23,795 nt of DNA. It comes from CAZJKE01 sp964555625. GTDB taxonomy: Bacteria; Planctomycetota; Phycisphaerae; Phycisphaerales; SM1A02. Position numbers and translations under genes: made by a program. The notes under the pieces are model-generated. The model was given only the letters and a program-made list of their open reading frames with translations. It was not told where the DNA came from and ran no database searches. The stretch spans positions 1-23,795 of the forward strand of contig CAZKTE010000027.1 in assembly GCA_964555625.1 (NCBI GenBank), given 5' to 3'. Positions 1 through 9,297 of this stretch are shown piece by piece; the stretch's first letter is position 1, and each line of letters starts with the position of its first letter.

Positions 1-1
1 C

Positions 2-763
2 TCCCTTGGATGGCGCGGCAGCATGCGGCACTGGCATCGCTACGAGCGTGGGTACCTGCTGCTTGCGGCCCTCGCGACGCCCCTGGTCCTCAGCGTCCAC
101 TCCGTCGTGTCCTTTGACTTCGCCGTCTCGCAGCTTCCAGGCTGGCACACGACGATCTTCCCGCCGTACTTCGTCGCCGGTGCCATCTTCTCCGGCTTCG
201 CGATGGTGATGACATTGGCGATCCCGGCGCGAGAACTCTGGGGGCTCAAGAACTTCATCACCAAGCGCCACCTCGAGAACATGGCGAAGGTCATCCTGCT
301 GACGGGCACGATGGTCGGCTACGCGTACTCGATGGAGTTCTTCATCGCCTGGTACAGCGGCGAGCTCTATGAATCGTTCGCCTTCATCAACCGCGCATTC
401 GGCCCGTATGCCTGGGCCTACTGGATCATGGTCAGCTGCAACGTGCTCACGCCGCAGATCTTCTGGTTCAAGAAGGCGCGCACAAGCATTCTCATCATGT
501 TCATCGCGTCGTTGCTGGTGAACGTGGGCATGTGGTTCGAGCGATTCGTCATCGTCGTGACGTCGCTGGCCACCGACTTCCTGCCCAGCAGTTGGGGACT
601 CTTCCAGCCGACGTGGGTGGACGTTCTGACGCTGCTTGGCAGCTTCGGGCTCTTCATGACGCTCTTCCTGCTCTTTATCCGGTTCCTGCCGGTCATCGCC
701 ATCTCCGAGGTGAAGGGCGTCATGCCGCAGGCCAACCCGCATGCCGAGGAGCCGCACTCATGA
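2..763 (+). CDS. actC: Alternative complex III membrane subunit ActC (NrfD/PsrC-like), 5' truncated
   Basis: This is the C-terminal part of an NrfD-like polytopic membrane protein. The frame is open to the left edge, so the Met codon at 23 is internal and about 254 residues are visible; full ActC proteins are usually around 450-480 residues. Six or so hydrophobic helices are seen, followed by a short polar tail ending in His-Ala-Glu-Glu-Pro-His-Ser. In alternative complex III (ACIII), ActC is one of two quinol-site membrane subunits; it sits under the iron-sulfur subunit ActB and passes quinol electrons to the cytochrome c chain. The family call rests on the sequence plus the following DUF3341, cytochrome c and ActF genes, which is the standard act order. 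actA and actB would lie upstream, outside the window. The stop overlaps the actD start by 4 bases. Confidence 0.9.
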   Translation, partial: SLGWRGSMRHWHRYERGYLLLAALATPLVLSVHSVVSFDFAVSQLPGWHTTIFPPYFVAGAIFSGFAMVMTLAIPARELWGLKNFITKRHLENMAKVILLTGTMVGYAYSMEFFIAWYSGELYESFAFINRAFGPYAWAYWIMVSCNVLTPQIFWFKKARTSILIMFIASLLVNVGMWFERFVIVVTSLATDFLPSSWGLFQPTWVDVLTLLGSFGLFMTLFLLFIRFLPVIAISEVKGVMPQANPHAEEPHS

Positions 764-1338
764 GTGCCCCGGAGCGATCATCCCTTTACGGGTACGCGGC
801 GGAGTTCACGACGCCCGCTGCGATCATGCGCGCCGCCAAGTCCACGCACGAAGCGGGCTACAAGTGGTTCGACTGTCACGTGCCTTTTCCGGTGCACGGC
901 CTCGATCACGCCATGGGCGTGAAGATGACGATCCTCCCGATCCTGGTCTTCTTCGGCGGCCTCACTGGAACCGTGCTGGCCTGCGCCTTGCAGATCTTCA
1001 CGAACTCCATGGACCTGGACATCTGGGCGCTCGTACCGGTCGTGGGCTACCAGTTTGAGGTGTCAGGCAAGCCACTGATCAGTGGCCCGGCATTCGTCCC
1101 GGTGGCGTTCGAGCTGACCGTGCTGCTGGCGTCGCTCACGTCGTTCCTGGGAGTCCTGATGCTCAACAAGCTGCCGATGCTCTACCACCCGGTGCTCAAG
1201 CACCCGGCGATGGCGAGGGCGACCGATGACCGCTTCTTCCTGGTGCTCGAGGCGCGTGATCCGAAGTTCCGCGCAGACGATGCCGAGGCCTTCTTGAGTG
1301 ACCTTGATCCGGAGTCGGTAGTCCCGCTCGAGAAGTGA
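760..1338 (+). CDS. actD: Alternative complex III subunit ActD (DUF3341)
   Basis: The product is 192 residues and matches the DUF3341 family. An N-terminal soluble part contains the family-typical stretch YKWFDCHVPFPVHGLDHAMG (about residues 34-53). Two membrane helices follow at about 57-80 and 112-136, with a charged C-terminal tail of about 55 residues. ActD is a structural membrane subunit of the quinol:cytochrome c oxidoreductase ACIII, packed beside ActC and ActF, and has no redox cofactor of its own. The ATG at 760 is chosen over in-frame upstream codons because it makes an ATGA overlap with the actC stop, fits the usual family length, and anything upstream would lie inside actC. The next gene starts 4 bases after its stop, so translation is probably coupled through the operon. 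Confidence 0.9.
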   Translation: MSAPERSSLYGYAAEFTTPAAIMRAAKSTHEAGYKWFDCHVPFPVHGLDHAMGVKMTILPILVFFGGLTGTVLACALQIFTNSMDLDIWALVPVVGYQFEVSGKPLISGPAFVPVAFELTVLLASLTSFLGVLMLNKLPMLYHPVLKHPAMARATDDRFFLVLEARDPKFRADDAEAFLSDLDPESVVPLEK

Positions 1339-1342
1339 CGCC

Positions 1343-2068
1343 ATGAAACAGCACCCGATCATCCAGCAACTGCTTGAGGTACCAGCGTGGATCCGCTGGG
1401 GCCTGCTGGTTGTCACGTGCGTGGCGACGGTGCCCCCGGCGGTCATCTACCGGGCGCGATCTTCATTCTCCAGCCAGCCTCGCATCCACATCATCCAGAA
1501 CATGGACAACCAGCCCAAGTACGTCGGCCAGGAGGCCAGCGTCCTCTTCGCCGACGACCGATCCATGCGTCCTCGCGTGGCAGGCACAGTGGCCCGCGGC
1601 GAGCTCATCGGCGACACGCACTACCACATGGGCGTGGTCGAGGGCGAGTGGGTCTCGACGTTCCCCGCGCAGATCACGATCGACCGGGCTCTGCTGGACC
1701 GCGGCCGCGATCGCTTCAACATCTACTGCCAGCCCTGCCACGGCGCGACCGGCGCCGGGGACGGCCTCGTGCACCAGCGGGCCATGCAACTGGTGGAGAC
1801 GGGCACCAACGGCACGGCGTGGGTCGCTCCCAAGAGCGTCCACGAGGAGGCCATCCGGGAATTCCCTGTGGGGCGGGTCTTCAGCACGATCACCAACGGT
1901 GCACGGACGATGGCTGGTTACGGCTCACAGGTGCCCACCGCCGATCGTTGGGCGATTGTCGCCTATGTCCAGGCCCTGCAGTTCTCCCAGCACGCCGACC
2001 CGGCGCTGGTCGAGGGCGCCGACGACCTGCCACGCGTCGACCTGGTCGACGAGGGAGGTGACGCGTGA
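1343..2068 (+). CDS. actE: Alternative complex III monoheme cytochrome c subunit ActE
   Basis: The product is 241 residues. An N-terminal hydrophobic segment (about 17-36) should anchor it with the rest in the periplasm. One heme c site, CQPCH, is at residues 129-133, and the likely distal ligand is Met190 in the segment ARTMAGYGSQ. These are the marks of a class I cytochrome c domain (about 115-215). Family members in ACIII take electrons from the multiheme subunit ActA or pass them on to the oxidase. Some ActE proteins are lipoproteins; here the only Cys in the N-terminal helix (Cys26, preceded by Val-Val-Thr) does not fit a normal lipobox, so a transmembrane anchor is more likely. It lies between actD and actF as expected. 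No strong ribosome site is seen before the ATG at 1343. Confidence 0.92.
   Translation: MKQHPIIQQLLEVPAWIRWGLLVVTCVATVPPAVIYRARSSFSSQPRIHIIQNMDNQPKYVGQEASVLFADDRSMRPRVAGTVARGELIGDTHYHMGVVEGEWVSTFPAQITIDRALLDRGRDRFNIYCQPCHGATGAGDGLVHQRAMQLVETGTNGTAWVAPKSVHEEAIREFPVGRVFSTITNGARTMAGYGSQVPTADRWAIVAYVQALQFSQHADPALVEGADDLPRVDLVDEGGDA
2053..2061 (+). promoter_or_regulatory. Ribosome binding site for actF
   Basis: GGGAGGTGA lies inside the 3' end of actE, a few bases before the GTG at 2065. It supports the GTG codon as the true actF start and the GTGA overlap of the two genes. The same GGGAGGT core is found before sco and coxB. Confidence 0.75.
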
Positions 2069-3339
2069 AGCGATCCTCCGTTGGCAGCGACCTGCGCATG
2101 GGCGCCTCGGCGGCGCGCTTCGGCCCGCTGCTGCTGGTGGCCGGTGCCGCGCTGCTTGGCGTGAGCATGCTGGTGGCCGATGACTGGACGGTCTTCTGGA
2201 AGTCCTGGCTCGTGGGCTGGATGAGCGCCGCGGGCATCGCCCTGGCGGCCCTCTGGTTCACGCTGCTGCAGCACCTGACCCGCGCCGGGTGGAGCGTCGT
2301 AGTACGGCGCCTGGCTGAGGGTGTTGCTCGCAACCTCTCCTGGATGTGGCTGCTGTTCGTGCCGGTGCTGCTGCTGGTGTGGAGCGGGCAGGCGGACCTG
2401 CTCTACCAGTGGGGCGACCAGGAACTGATGCACCATGATCACCTCCTGCAGAAGAAGGCCACCTACCTCTCGCCCGCGTTCTGGTCGGCGCGTTCGATCT
2501 TCTACCTGGCGACGTGGGCCGTCATCGGCACGCTCTACTTCAAGTGGTCCGTGGCGCAGGACGCCACCGGCGACCACTTGTGGACCCATCGCATGCAGCG
2601 CTGGGCGCCTATCTGCATGATCCTCTACGCCTTCACTCAGACCTACGCGGCGGTGGACTGGATGATGACGCTGCAACCCAAGTGGTTCAGCACGATGTTC
2701 GGCGTCTACTTCTGGATCTCCTCGGTCGGGGGATTCATGGCGATGTTGATCCTGCTCGCTCGCTGGCTCCAGCGCACCGGCCATGTGCGGTCGGCGATCA
2801 CGGTCGATCACTTCCATGACATGGGCAAGATGCTCTTCGCCTTCGGCGTGGTCTTCTGGGCATACATCGGCTTCAGCCAGTACATGCTCATCTGGTACGC
2901 CAATCTCCCCGTCGAGACCAACTGGTACATGACCCGCCAACTCGGGGATTGGACCAGCATCTCGCTGCTGCTGCTCTTTGGGCACTTTGCCGTCCCGTTC
3001 GTGGTCCTCGTCTCGCGGTGGCCCAAGCGATGGCGACCGACGTTGCCGCTGATCGCCAGCTGGATGCTCCTGATGTTCTTCGTGGACGTCTACTGGCTGG
3101 TCATGCCCGTGGTGCCCGAGGCGGCGATCGAGGCAGCGACGTCCTACGGCGCGCTCGCCGAGGCCGTGGCCGCCGGCGAGGTCTCCGTGGGCTTCGGGTT
3201 CCACCTGGTGAACTTCACCGCCCTTGCCGGCATGATCTGCCTGCTTGGCGGCGGCACACTGCTGAATCTCCGACACTGCAATCTCGTTCCCTCGGCGGAT
3301 CCACGCCTGGACGAGTCACTGGCCTTCGAGAACATCTAG
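2065..3339 (+). CDS. actF: Alternative complex III membrane subunit ActF
   Basis: The product is 424 residues, with about ten hydrophobic helices and few soluble loops. It resembles the second NrfD-like quinone-site subunit of ACIII. Family-like segments include YAFTQTYAAVDWMMTLQP in the middle of the protein and FGVVFWAYIGFSQYMLIWYA further on, typical of ActF. In the complex, ActF pairs with ActC and is thought to help with proton movement; no cofactor-binding motif is visible, as expected. The start is a GTG that overlaps the actE stop (GTGA) and is preceded by a strong ribosome site at 2053-2061. The gene is followed 2 bases later by a small membrane protein gene, so it sits inside the same transcript. 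Confidence 0.9.
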   Translation: MKRSSVGSDLRMGASAARFGPLLLVAGAALLGVSMLVADDWTVFWKSWLVGWMSAAGIALAALWFTLLQHLTRAGWSVVVRRLAEGVARNLSWMWLLFVPVLLLVWSGQADLLYQWGDQELMHHDHLLQKKATYLSPAFWSARSIFYLATWAVIGTLYFKWSVAQDATGDHLWTHRMQRWAPICMILYAFTQTYAAVDWMMTLQPKWFSTMFGVYFWISSVGGFMAMLILLARWLQRTGHVRSAITVDHFHDMGKMLFAFGVVFWAYIGFSQYMLIWYANLPVETNWYMTRQLGDWTSISLLLLFGHFAVPFVVLVSRWPKRWRPTLPLIASWMLLMFFVDVYWLVMPVVPEAAIEAATSYGALAEAVAAGEVSVGFGFHLVNFTALAGMICLLGGGTLLNLRHCNLVPSADPRLDESLAFENI

Positions 3340-3341
3340 CG

Positions 3342-3686
3342 ATGATGACGCACGACGACAATCAACCGCTCTCCGGCGATACCGAGGATCCCCGTGGCAT
3401 GGCCACCTGGGCGCTCGGGCTCGGCAGCGCTGTGGTGCTGCTGGCCTTCGTCCTGGCGTCGATCGGCATGTTCAACCGTGAGACCATGAACGAGGTTCTG
3501 GAGAAGAGCATCAACATCCGCTTCGAGGATCGCAACGCAACGCGCGACGCGCAGCACGCCGTGCTCGACGAGGAGGCGCACTGGGTGCGAGAGCGCGATC
3601 CCATCAGCGGCGACATCGTGGATCGACTGGCCATCCCGATTGAGGACGCCATGGACATCGTCGCCGGGCAGGGAGGTGGCCCGTGA
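3342..3686 (+). CDS. Small single-helix membrane protein between actF and sco
   Basis: The product is 114 residues: a short acidic N-terminus, one membrane helix at about 24-44, then a polar tail. The tail has a segment, residues about 81-108 (WVRERDP, then LAIPIEDAMDIVA), resembling the W-V-D ... R-I-P-I-x-x-A-M-x-L-V pattern I recall in small proteins encoded between actF and sco1 in other ACIII-oxidase clusters. That link is from memory. It could be an ACIII accessory peptide (ActG/ActH-like) or an assembly factor for the oxidase; the sequence alone cannot decide. The start is ATG 3342 or the adjacent ATG 3345; the upstream open frame overlaps actF antiparallel to its codon usage and is rejected. 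Its stop overlaps the sco GTG start. Confidence 0.8.
   Translation: MMTHDDNQPLSGDTEDPRGMATWALGLGSAVVLLAFVLASIGMFNRETMNEVLEKSINIRFEDRNATRDAQHAVLDEEAHWVRERDPISGDIVDRLAIPIEDAMDIVAGQGGGP
3671..3679 (+). promoter_or_regulatory. Ribosome binding site for sco
   Basis: GGGAGGTGG sits at the 3' end of the small membrane protein gene. It is placed suitably for either GTG 3683 (about 6 bases after the GGAGG core) or ATG 3686 (about 9 bases), so it does not settle which of the two adjacent codons is used. Confidence 0.7.
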
Positions 3687-4519
3687 TGCGGACCATCTCC
3701 ATCCTGGCGATCCTGTTCTCCGCTCGGGCGCTGGGCCAGACATTCGCCGACGAGACTCCCAAGGAGCTCGAGGGCGTGGGCATCGTCGAGCACCTCGACG
3801 AGCAGATCCCCGGACATCTGGTCTTCACCGACGAACAGGGGCGCGAGGTCCGCATCGAGGACTACCTCGGGGAGCGGCCGGTCATTTTCACGCTCAACTA
3901 CTACCGCTGTCCCATGCTCTGCAGCCTGACGCTCAACGGACTCGTCGACGGCATGATGGATATGGAGTGGACGTGCGGCGAGCAGTACGAGATCGTCACC
4001 GTCAGCATCAACCCCGACGAGGGCTCTGACATTGCACTGCAGAACAAGCGTGGCTACGTCGCCCGATACGGCCGCGACGAGGCCCACGATGGCTGGCACT
4101 TTCTCACCGGCAGCCAGCAAAGCATCAAGGCGCTCGCCGAGGCGCTCGGGTTCGGCTATCGCTTCGAGCCTCGCAGCGGCGAGTACCTCCACACCGCGAG
4201 CATCATGTTCGTCACGCCAAGCGGCCGCATCTCCAAGTACATGAACGATGTGCGGTTCGCCGGCCGAGACCTGCGGTTCGCCCTCATCGAGGCGAGCGAG
4301 GGTCGCATCGGCACGGCGATGGATCGGCTGCTGCTCTTCAACTGCTTCCAGTACGACCCGGATGCCGCCAGCTACACGCCCAACGTGTGGAAGCTGATGC
4401 GGCTCTCGGCGGTGATGACAATGATCGTGCTGGTCATCGGGCTGATCATCCTCGGCCGCAGCGGCCGCCCCGGATCCATCTGCGCTCCGTCGCATCTCTC
4501 GACGGGAGGTTCCGCATGA
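3683..4519 (+). CDS. SCO1/SenC family copper chaperone
   Basis: The product is 278 residues with a thioredoxin-like SCO fold. It starts with a signal peptide (about 1-18), and the mature domain carries the copper-binding pair CPMLC (76-80) and the third ligand His170 in YLHTAS. A C-terminal membrane helix at about 231-252 would tether it to the membrane, an arrangement found in SCO proteins of similar clusters. SCO proteins deliver or reduce copper for the CuA centre of oxidase subunit II, whose gene follows directly with an ATGA overlap. The start may be GTG 3683 or ATG 3686; they differ by one residue. The tail after the helix is short and Ser/Pro-rich. Confidence 0.93.
   Translation: MMRTISILAILFSARALGQTFADETPKELEGVGIVEHLDEQIPGHLVFTDEQGREVRIEDYLGERPVIFTLNYYRCPMLCSLTLNGLVDGMMDMEWTCGEQYEIVTVSINPDEGSDIALQNKRGYVARYGRDEAHDGWHFLTGSQQSIKALAEALGFGYRFEPRSGEYLHTASIMFVTPSGRISKYMNDVRFAGRDLRFALIEASEGRIGTAMDRLLLFNCFQYDPDAASYTPNVWKLMRLSAVMTMIVLVIGLIILGRSGRPGSICAPSHLSTGGSA
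4504..4510 (+). promoter_or_regulatory. Ribosome binding site for coxB
   Basis: GGGAGGT lies inside the end of sco, 5 bases before ATG 4516. It decides the coxB start: in-frame codons further upstream (for example at 4387) lie inside sco and would add a non-hydrophobic, Arg/Pro-rich extension foreign to the family. Confidence 0.75.
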
Positions 4520-5598
4520 GCGCGATCCTCTCCATCCTCGGCGAAGTGACCCACCGGGGCCAGACCTTCTGGATGCCCGAGCAGGCATCCACGTCGGCTG
4601 CGAGCGTGGACTTCACCTTCGATGTGATCAACTGGATCTGCTACTTCTTCTTCCTGCTGATCGTGGTGATCATGGTGGTCTTCGTCTGGAAGTACCGCCG
4701 CCGCGAGCACGCCGCCAACGTCAGCGGACCCGTCCACCACCTGCCGCTGGAGTTGGCCTGGACGATCATTCCGCTGATTCTGGTGATCGTGATCTTCGTC
4801 ATGGGCATGCGCGGGTACCTGGATTTGCAGGAAGCGCCCGAGGGCTCCTACGAGGTGCAGGCGACGGCGCAGAAGTGGTCGTGGACGTTCACGCATCCCA
4901 CGTACGGGGTCATCGAGTCCGCGGAGTTGACGGTGCCTGAGGGACGCCCGGTGCGAATCCTCATCACCAGCCAGGACGTGCTCCACAGCCTCTTCATCCC
5001 CGCCTTCCGCGTGAAGATGGACGCGCTGCCGGGACGATTCACGTCGCTCTGGTTCGAGGCCGTCCGCAGCGGGGACTTCCAACTCTACTGCACGGAGTAC
5101 TGCGGCAAGGACCACTCGCTGATGCTCGCGACCGTGCACGTGCTGCCCGAAGACCAGTTCGAGGCGCACATGCTCAAGTTGGCGCGAGAGTACGAGGACC
5201 TGCCGCTTGAGGTATTGCCCGCCTACGCCATCAACCGGCTCTACAACCGCTGCAAGTCCTGCCACTCCCTCGATGGCACGACCAGCACCGGCCCCTCCTT
5301 CAAGGGACTCTGGGATAGAACCACCTCCGGCCGCACCGTCTTTACCGATGGATCGCAGATGAGCGATCACGACGGCGAAGGCGGGCAGTACCAGTTGCCC
5401 GAGAACTACATCCGTGAGTCGCTGTTGAAGCCCCAGCAGCACATCGTGCAGGGGTACACCGGCGGGATGCCATCGTTCCAAGGCCAGTTGAAGGAGCGCC
5501 AGATCACCGCGGTCATCGAGATGTTCAAGCACCTCGACGAGCTCGTCGACGAGAACGGCCGCATCCTCGTCAACAGAGACGGAACCCCCGTGGAGTGA
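4516..5598 (+). CDS. coxB: Cytochrome c oxidase subunit II with fused cytochrome c domain
   Basis: The product is 360 residues. Two membrane helices lie at about 39-58 and 79-99, followed by the periplasmic cupredoxin domain. The CuA ligands are visible: His157, Cys192, Glu194 (backbone), Cys196, His200 and Met203 in YCTEYCGKDHSLM. A C-terminal class I cytochrome c domain (about 232-345) carries CKSCH at 246-250 and a probable ligand Met318 in GYTGGMPSF. Fused heme c makes this a caa3-type oxidase, which can take electrons directly from the ACIII cytochrome. No N-terminal signal peptide is obvious; the first 38 residues are mildly polar. The start is set by the ATGA overlap and the ribosome site upstream. 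coxA follows after 19 bases. Confidence 0.95.
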   Translation: MSAILSILGEVTHRGQTFWMPEQASTSAASVDFTFDVINWICYFFFLLIVVIMVVFVWKYRRREHAANVSGPVHHLPLELAWTIIPLILVIVIFVMGMRGYLDLQEAPEGSYEVQATAQKWSWTFTHPTYGVIESAELTVPEGRPVRILITSQDVLHSLFIPAFRVKMDALPGRFTSLWFEAVRSGDFQLYCTEYCGKDHSLMLATVHVLPEDQFEAHMLKLAREYEDLPLEVLPAYAINRLYNRCKSCHSLDGTTSTGPSFKGLWDRTTSGRTVFTDGSQMSDHDGEGGQYQLPENYIRESLLKPQQHIVQGYTGGMPSFQGQLKERQITAVIEMFKHLDELVDENGRILVNRDGTPVE

Positions 5599-5617
5599 CG
5601 CCCAAGGCAGACGCATC

Positions 5618-7327
<1,710 letters not shown>

Positions 7328-7329
7328 TC

Positions 7330-8292
7330 GTGGCGCACGGCGACAAGGGACATCCTGCGCACATGGCCCATCACTGGGACACGCCCAAGCAGCAGTACGA
7401 GGCGGGCAACCTGGGCATGTGGCTGTTCCTGGCGACCGAGGTCCTCCTCTTCGGCGGACTCTTCTGCGGCTACAGCGTCTGGCGCAGCAATCACCCGGAG
7501 ATCTTCAAGTACGGGGCGCAGTTCCTGGACACGACGCTCGGCGCGGTCAACACCGCGGTCCTGCTGCTCTCGAGCATGACCATGGCCATGGGCGTCACGT
7601 TTGCGATGAGAGGGAAGAAGCGGGCCACCTGCGTCTGCCTGGTCCTGACGCTCCTGGGGGCATTCGGCTTCTTGGGCATCAAGTACGTCGAGTACTCACA
7701 CAAGTTCCACGAGGGATTCCTGCCGGGGTTCCGCTTTTACGAGAAGCCAACTGATTCCCACCTCTGGGTCGATCTTGATGGCGAGGGCCACGGCGTGGAG
7801 ATGCAGGTTTCGGCGCATGGCGAAGCCGGCGACCCGGTGCACGCCGCCGCCGTCCACCACGAGTCGGGCCTGCCGGCGCTGCCGGCGACGGCCGAGGCCT
7901 CCACTACTACGCTCGCCGGGCATGCCCCGGAGGGTCTTGCCCACACGGCCGGTGATCAACAGCAGGCGGACTTTACAGGGCTCATCCCGGCCCTGAAGGA
8001 CGATGGATCGCCGCACGGCGACGCGGCGCACGAGGAGCACCTGGCCCACCCGCTCCAGGATCCTGTGCGGCCCGCGCTTGCGCAGCAGTTCTTCACGATC
8101 TACTTCCTGATGACTGGCCTGCACGGCATCCATGTTGCGGTGGGCGTGGTCGTCATCAGCTGGCTGTTGATCCTCACCATGCGCAATCGCTTCAACACCG
8201 ACTACTGGACGCCCATTCATCTCGGCGGCCTCTACTGGCACATCGTCGACGTCATCTGGATCTTCCTCTTCCCGCTCTTCTACCTGATCTGA
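7330..8292 (+). CDS. coxC: Cytochrome c oxidase subunit III with a His-rich insert
   Basis: The product is 320 residues with five predicted membrane helices (about 25-47, 68-90, 98-118, 252-282, 298-320), the short five-helix form of subunit III. Family marks include FLATEVLLFGGLF (33-45), GLHGIHVAVG (263-272) and YWHIVDVIWIFLF (302-314). Between helices 3 and 4 is a hydrophilic stretch at about 138-248, rich in His, Ala, Asp and Gly, far longer than the usual loop; by topology it should be periplasmic. The start is GTG 7330, supported by the purine-rich AGAGGAAGG at 7315-7323 and by the 2-base gap from coxA; ATG 7363 is a shorter alternative that would still keep all helices. Subunit III stabilises the catalytic core and proton uptake. 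Confidence 0.93.
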   Translation: MAHGDKGHPAHMAHHWDTPKQQYEAGNLGMWLFLATEVLLFGGLFCGYSVWRSNHPEIFKYGAQFLDTTLGAVNTAVLLLSSMTMAMGVTFAMRGKKRATCVCLVLTLLGAFGFLGIKYVEYSHKFHEGFLPGFRFYEKPTDSHLWVDLDGEGHGVEMQVSAHGEAGDPVHAAAVHHESGLPALPATAEASTTTLAGHAPEGLAHTAGDQQQADFTGLIPALKDDGSPHGDAAHEEHLAHPLQDPVRPALAQQFFTIYFLMTGLHGIHVAVGVVVISWLLILTMRNRFNTDYWTPIHLGGLYWHIVDVIWIFLFPLFYLI

Positions 8293-8302
8293 GTTTCACC
8301 CA

Positions 8303-8695
8303 ATGTTGCACCCAGAGCCCAGTCACGACGCGCACATCGGACACAGTGTTCCGCTGTGGTTCATCGCCGTGATCTGCGCCATCCTGCTGGTGCTCACGGG
8401 CGTGACGGTGTGGGTTGCACAACTGGACTTCGCGGCAGTCCACATCCCGGAGCTCAACATCATCATCGCGATGGCCGTGGCTGTGGTGAAGGCGACGCTC
8501 GTGGGCCTCTACTTCATGCACCTGCGATGGGATCGGCCGGTGGTCGGGTTCGTCTTCGTGGCTTCGATCCTGCTTGTCACGCTCTTCTGTGGATTCACGA
8601 TCCTCGACTCGTTCGAGTACCAGGACGAGGTCATTCCCGGCGACACGCCGCAGATCCAGCAGGCATTGGACGCGGCACTCGCCGACGATCAGTAG
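8303..8695 (+). CDS. coxD: Cytochrome c oxidase subunit IV (prokaryotic COX4 type)
   Basis: The product is 130 residues with three membrane helices (about 17-39, 48-72, 79-102) and a short acidic C-terminal tail. The segment KATLVGLYFMHLRWDRP (63-79), spanning the end of helix 2 and the following loop, is the hallmark of the bacterial subunit IV family (as in CtaF/CyoD relatives). It is a small accessory subunit of the oxidase, and its position directly after coxC is typical. The ATG at 8303 is 10 bases after the coxC stop. No strong ribosome site is seen. The symbol is used by position and family; ctaF is also used for such genes. Confidence 0.88.
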   Translation: MLHPEPSHDAHIGHSVPLWFIAVICAILLVLTGVTVWVAQLDFAAVHIPELNIIIAMAVAVVKATLVGLYFMHLRWDRPVVGFVFVASILLVTLFCGFTILDSFEYQDEVIPGDTPQIQQALDAALADDQ

Positions 8696-8715
8696 CCAGC
8701 GGCTACGCTCTGCAC

Positions 8716-9297
8716 ATGTCCAAGTCGCCATTTGCCGACCGTGCCTCCGCGGAACGGGCGACGACCTACGGCGCCGTCCTCCTGCTGATCACGCTCTCGA
8801 TCCTCTTCGTAGCTGCCATGATCGCCGCGATCGTGATTCGCCTGCAGGCGACGGCGTGGCCGGAGCTTCCGCCCCTGCCGGGGATACTCCTGACCTCCAG
8901 CGGCGTGCTTCTGGTGCTCAGCGCGGTGATGCACCACGCAGCGAGTCGCTGTCGGGGATCGGACGCGGGAAGCGTGCGGCACTGGCTGGTGGGCGGGTGC
9001 GCGCTGACGATCGCCTTCCTTGCACTGCAGGCAGTGGCCTGGGCGACCTGGCGAACGTCAATTTCCACGTTTGCCGAGGACAGCGGCGTGCAGCGCCTCG
9101 CAATCTCCGCCTTCTATATCTTCACAGCATTGCACGCGGCGCACCTGCTCGGTGGGATGGTCCCGCTGGCCGTCTTGGCGTGGCAGTCCATGCGTGGCGG
9201 AGTCCTGTCGCGCTCCATGCTGCGGTGGACGGGGGTCTACTTCCACTTTCTGGCGGTGACCTGGATCGCCTTGTACGCGATGCTGCTGCTGATCTAG
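8716..9297 (+). CDS. Second cytochrome c oxidase subunit III-like protein
   Basis: The product is 193 residues with five hydrophobic helices (about 18-42, 55-75, 88-112, 128-155, 171-193). Helices 4 and 5 read FYIFTALHAAHLLGGMVPL and YFHFLAVTWIALYAMLL, which match subunit III of heme-copper oxidases; helix 1 lacks the Thr-Glu of the coxC copy. It is a divergent paralogue of coxC, placed last in the operon after a 20-base gap. It could be an assembly factor, an alternative subunit, or part of the same complex; extra CtaE-like proteins of about 190-200 residues are known at the end of planctomycete oxidase clusters. The ATG at 8716 gives a normal family length; the open frame upstream overlaps coxD and is not used. 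Its stop overlaps that of the convergent DUF3179 gene. Confidence 0.85.
   Translation: MSKSPFADRASAERATTYGAVLLLITLSILFVAAMIAAIVIRLQATAWPELPPLPGILLTSSGVLLVLSAVMHHAASRCRGSDAGSVRHWLVGGCALTIAFLALQAVAWATWRTSISTFAEDSGVQRLAISAFYIFTALHAAHLLGGMVPLAVLAWQSMRGGVLSRSMLRWTGVYFHFLAVTWIALYAMLLLI

Noticed and set aside
1963..3276. 437-codon minus-strand frame opposite actF
   Set aside because: His/Glu/Arg-rich shadow of the membrane gene actF; no hydrophobic or catalytic pattern of its own.
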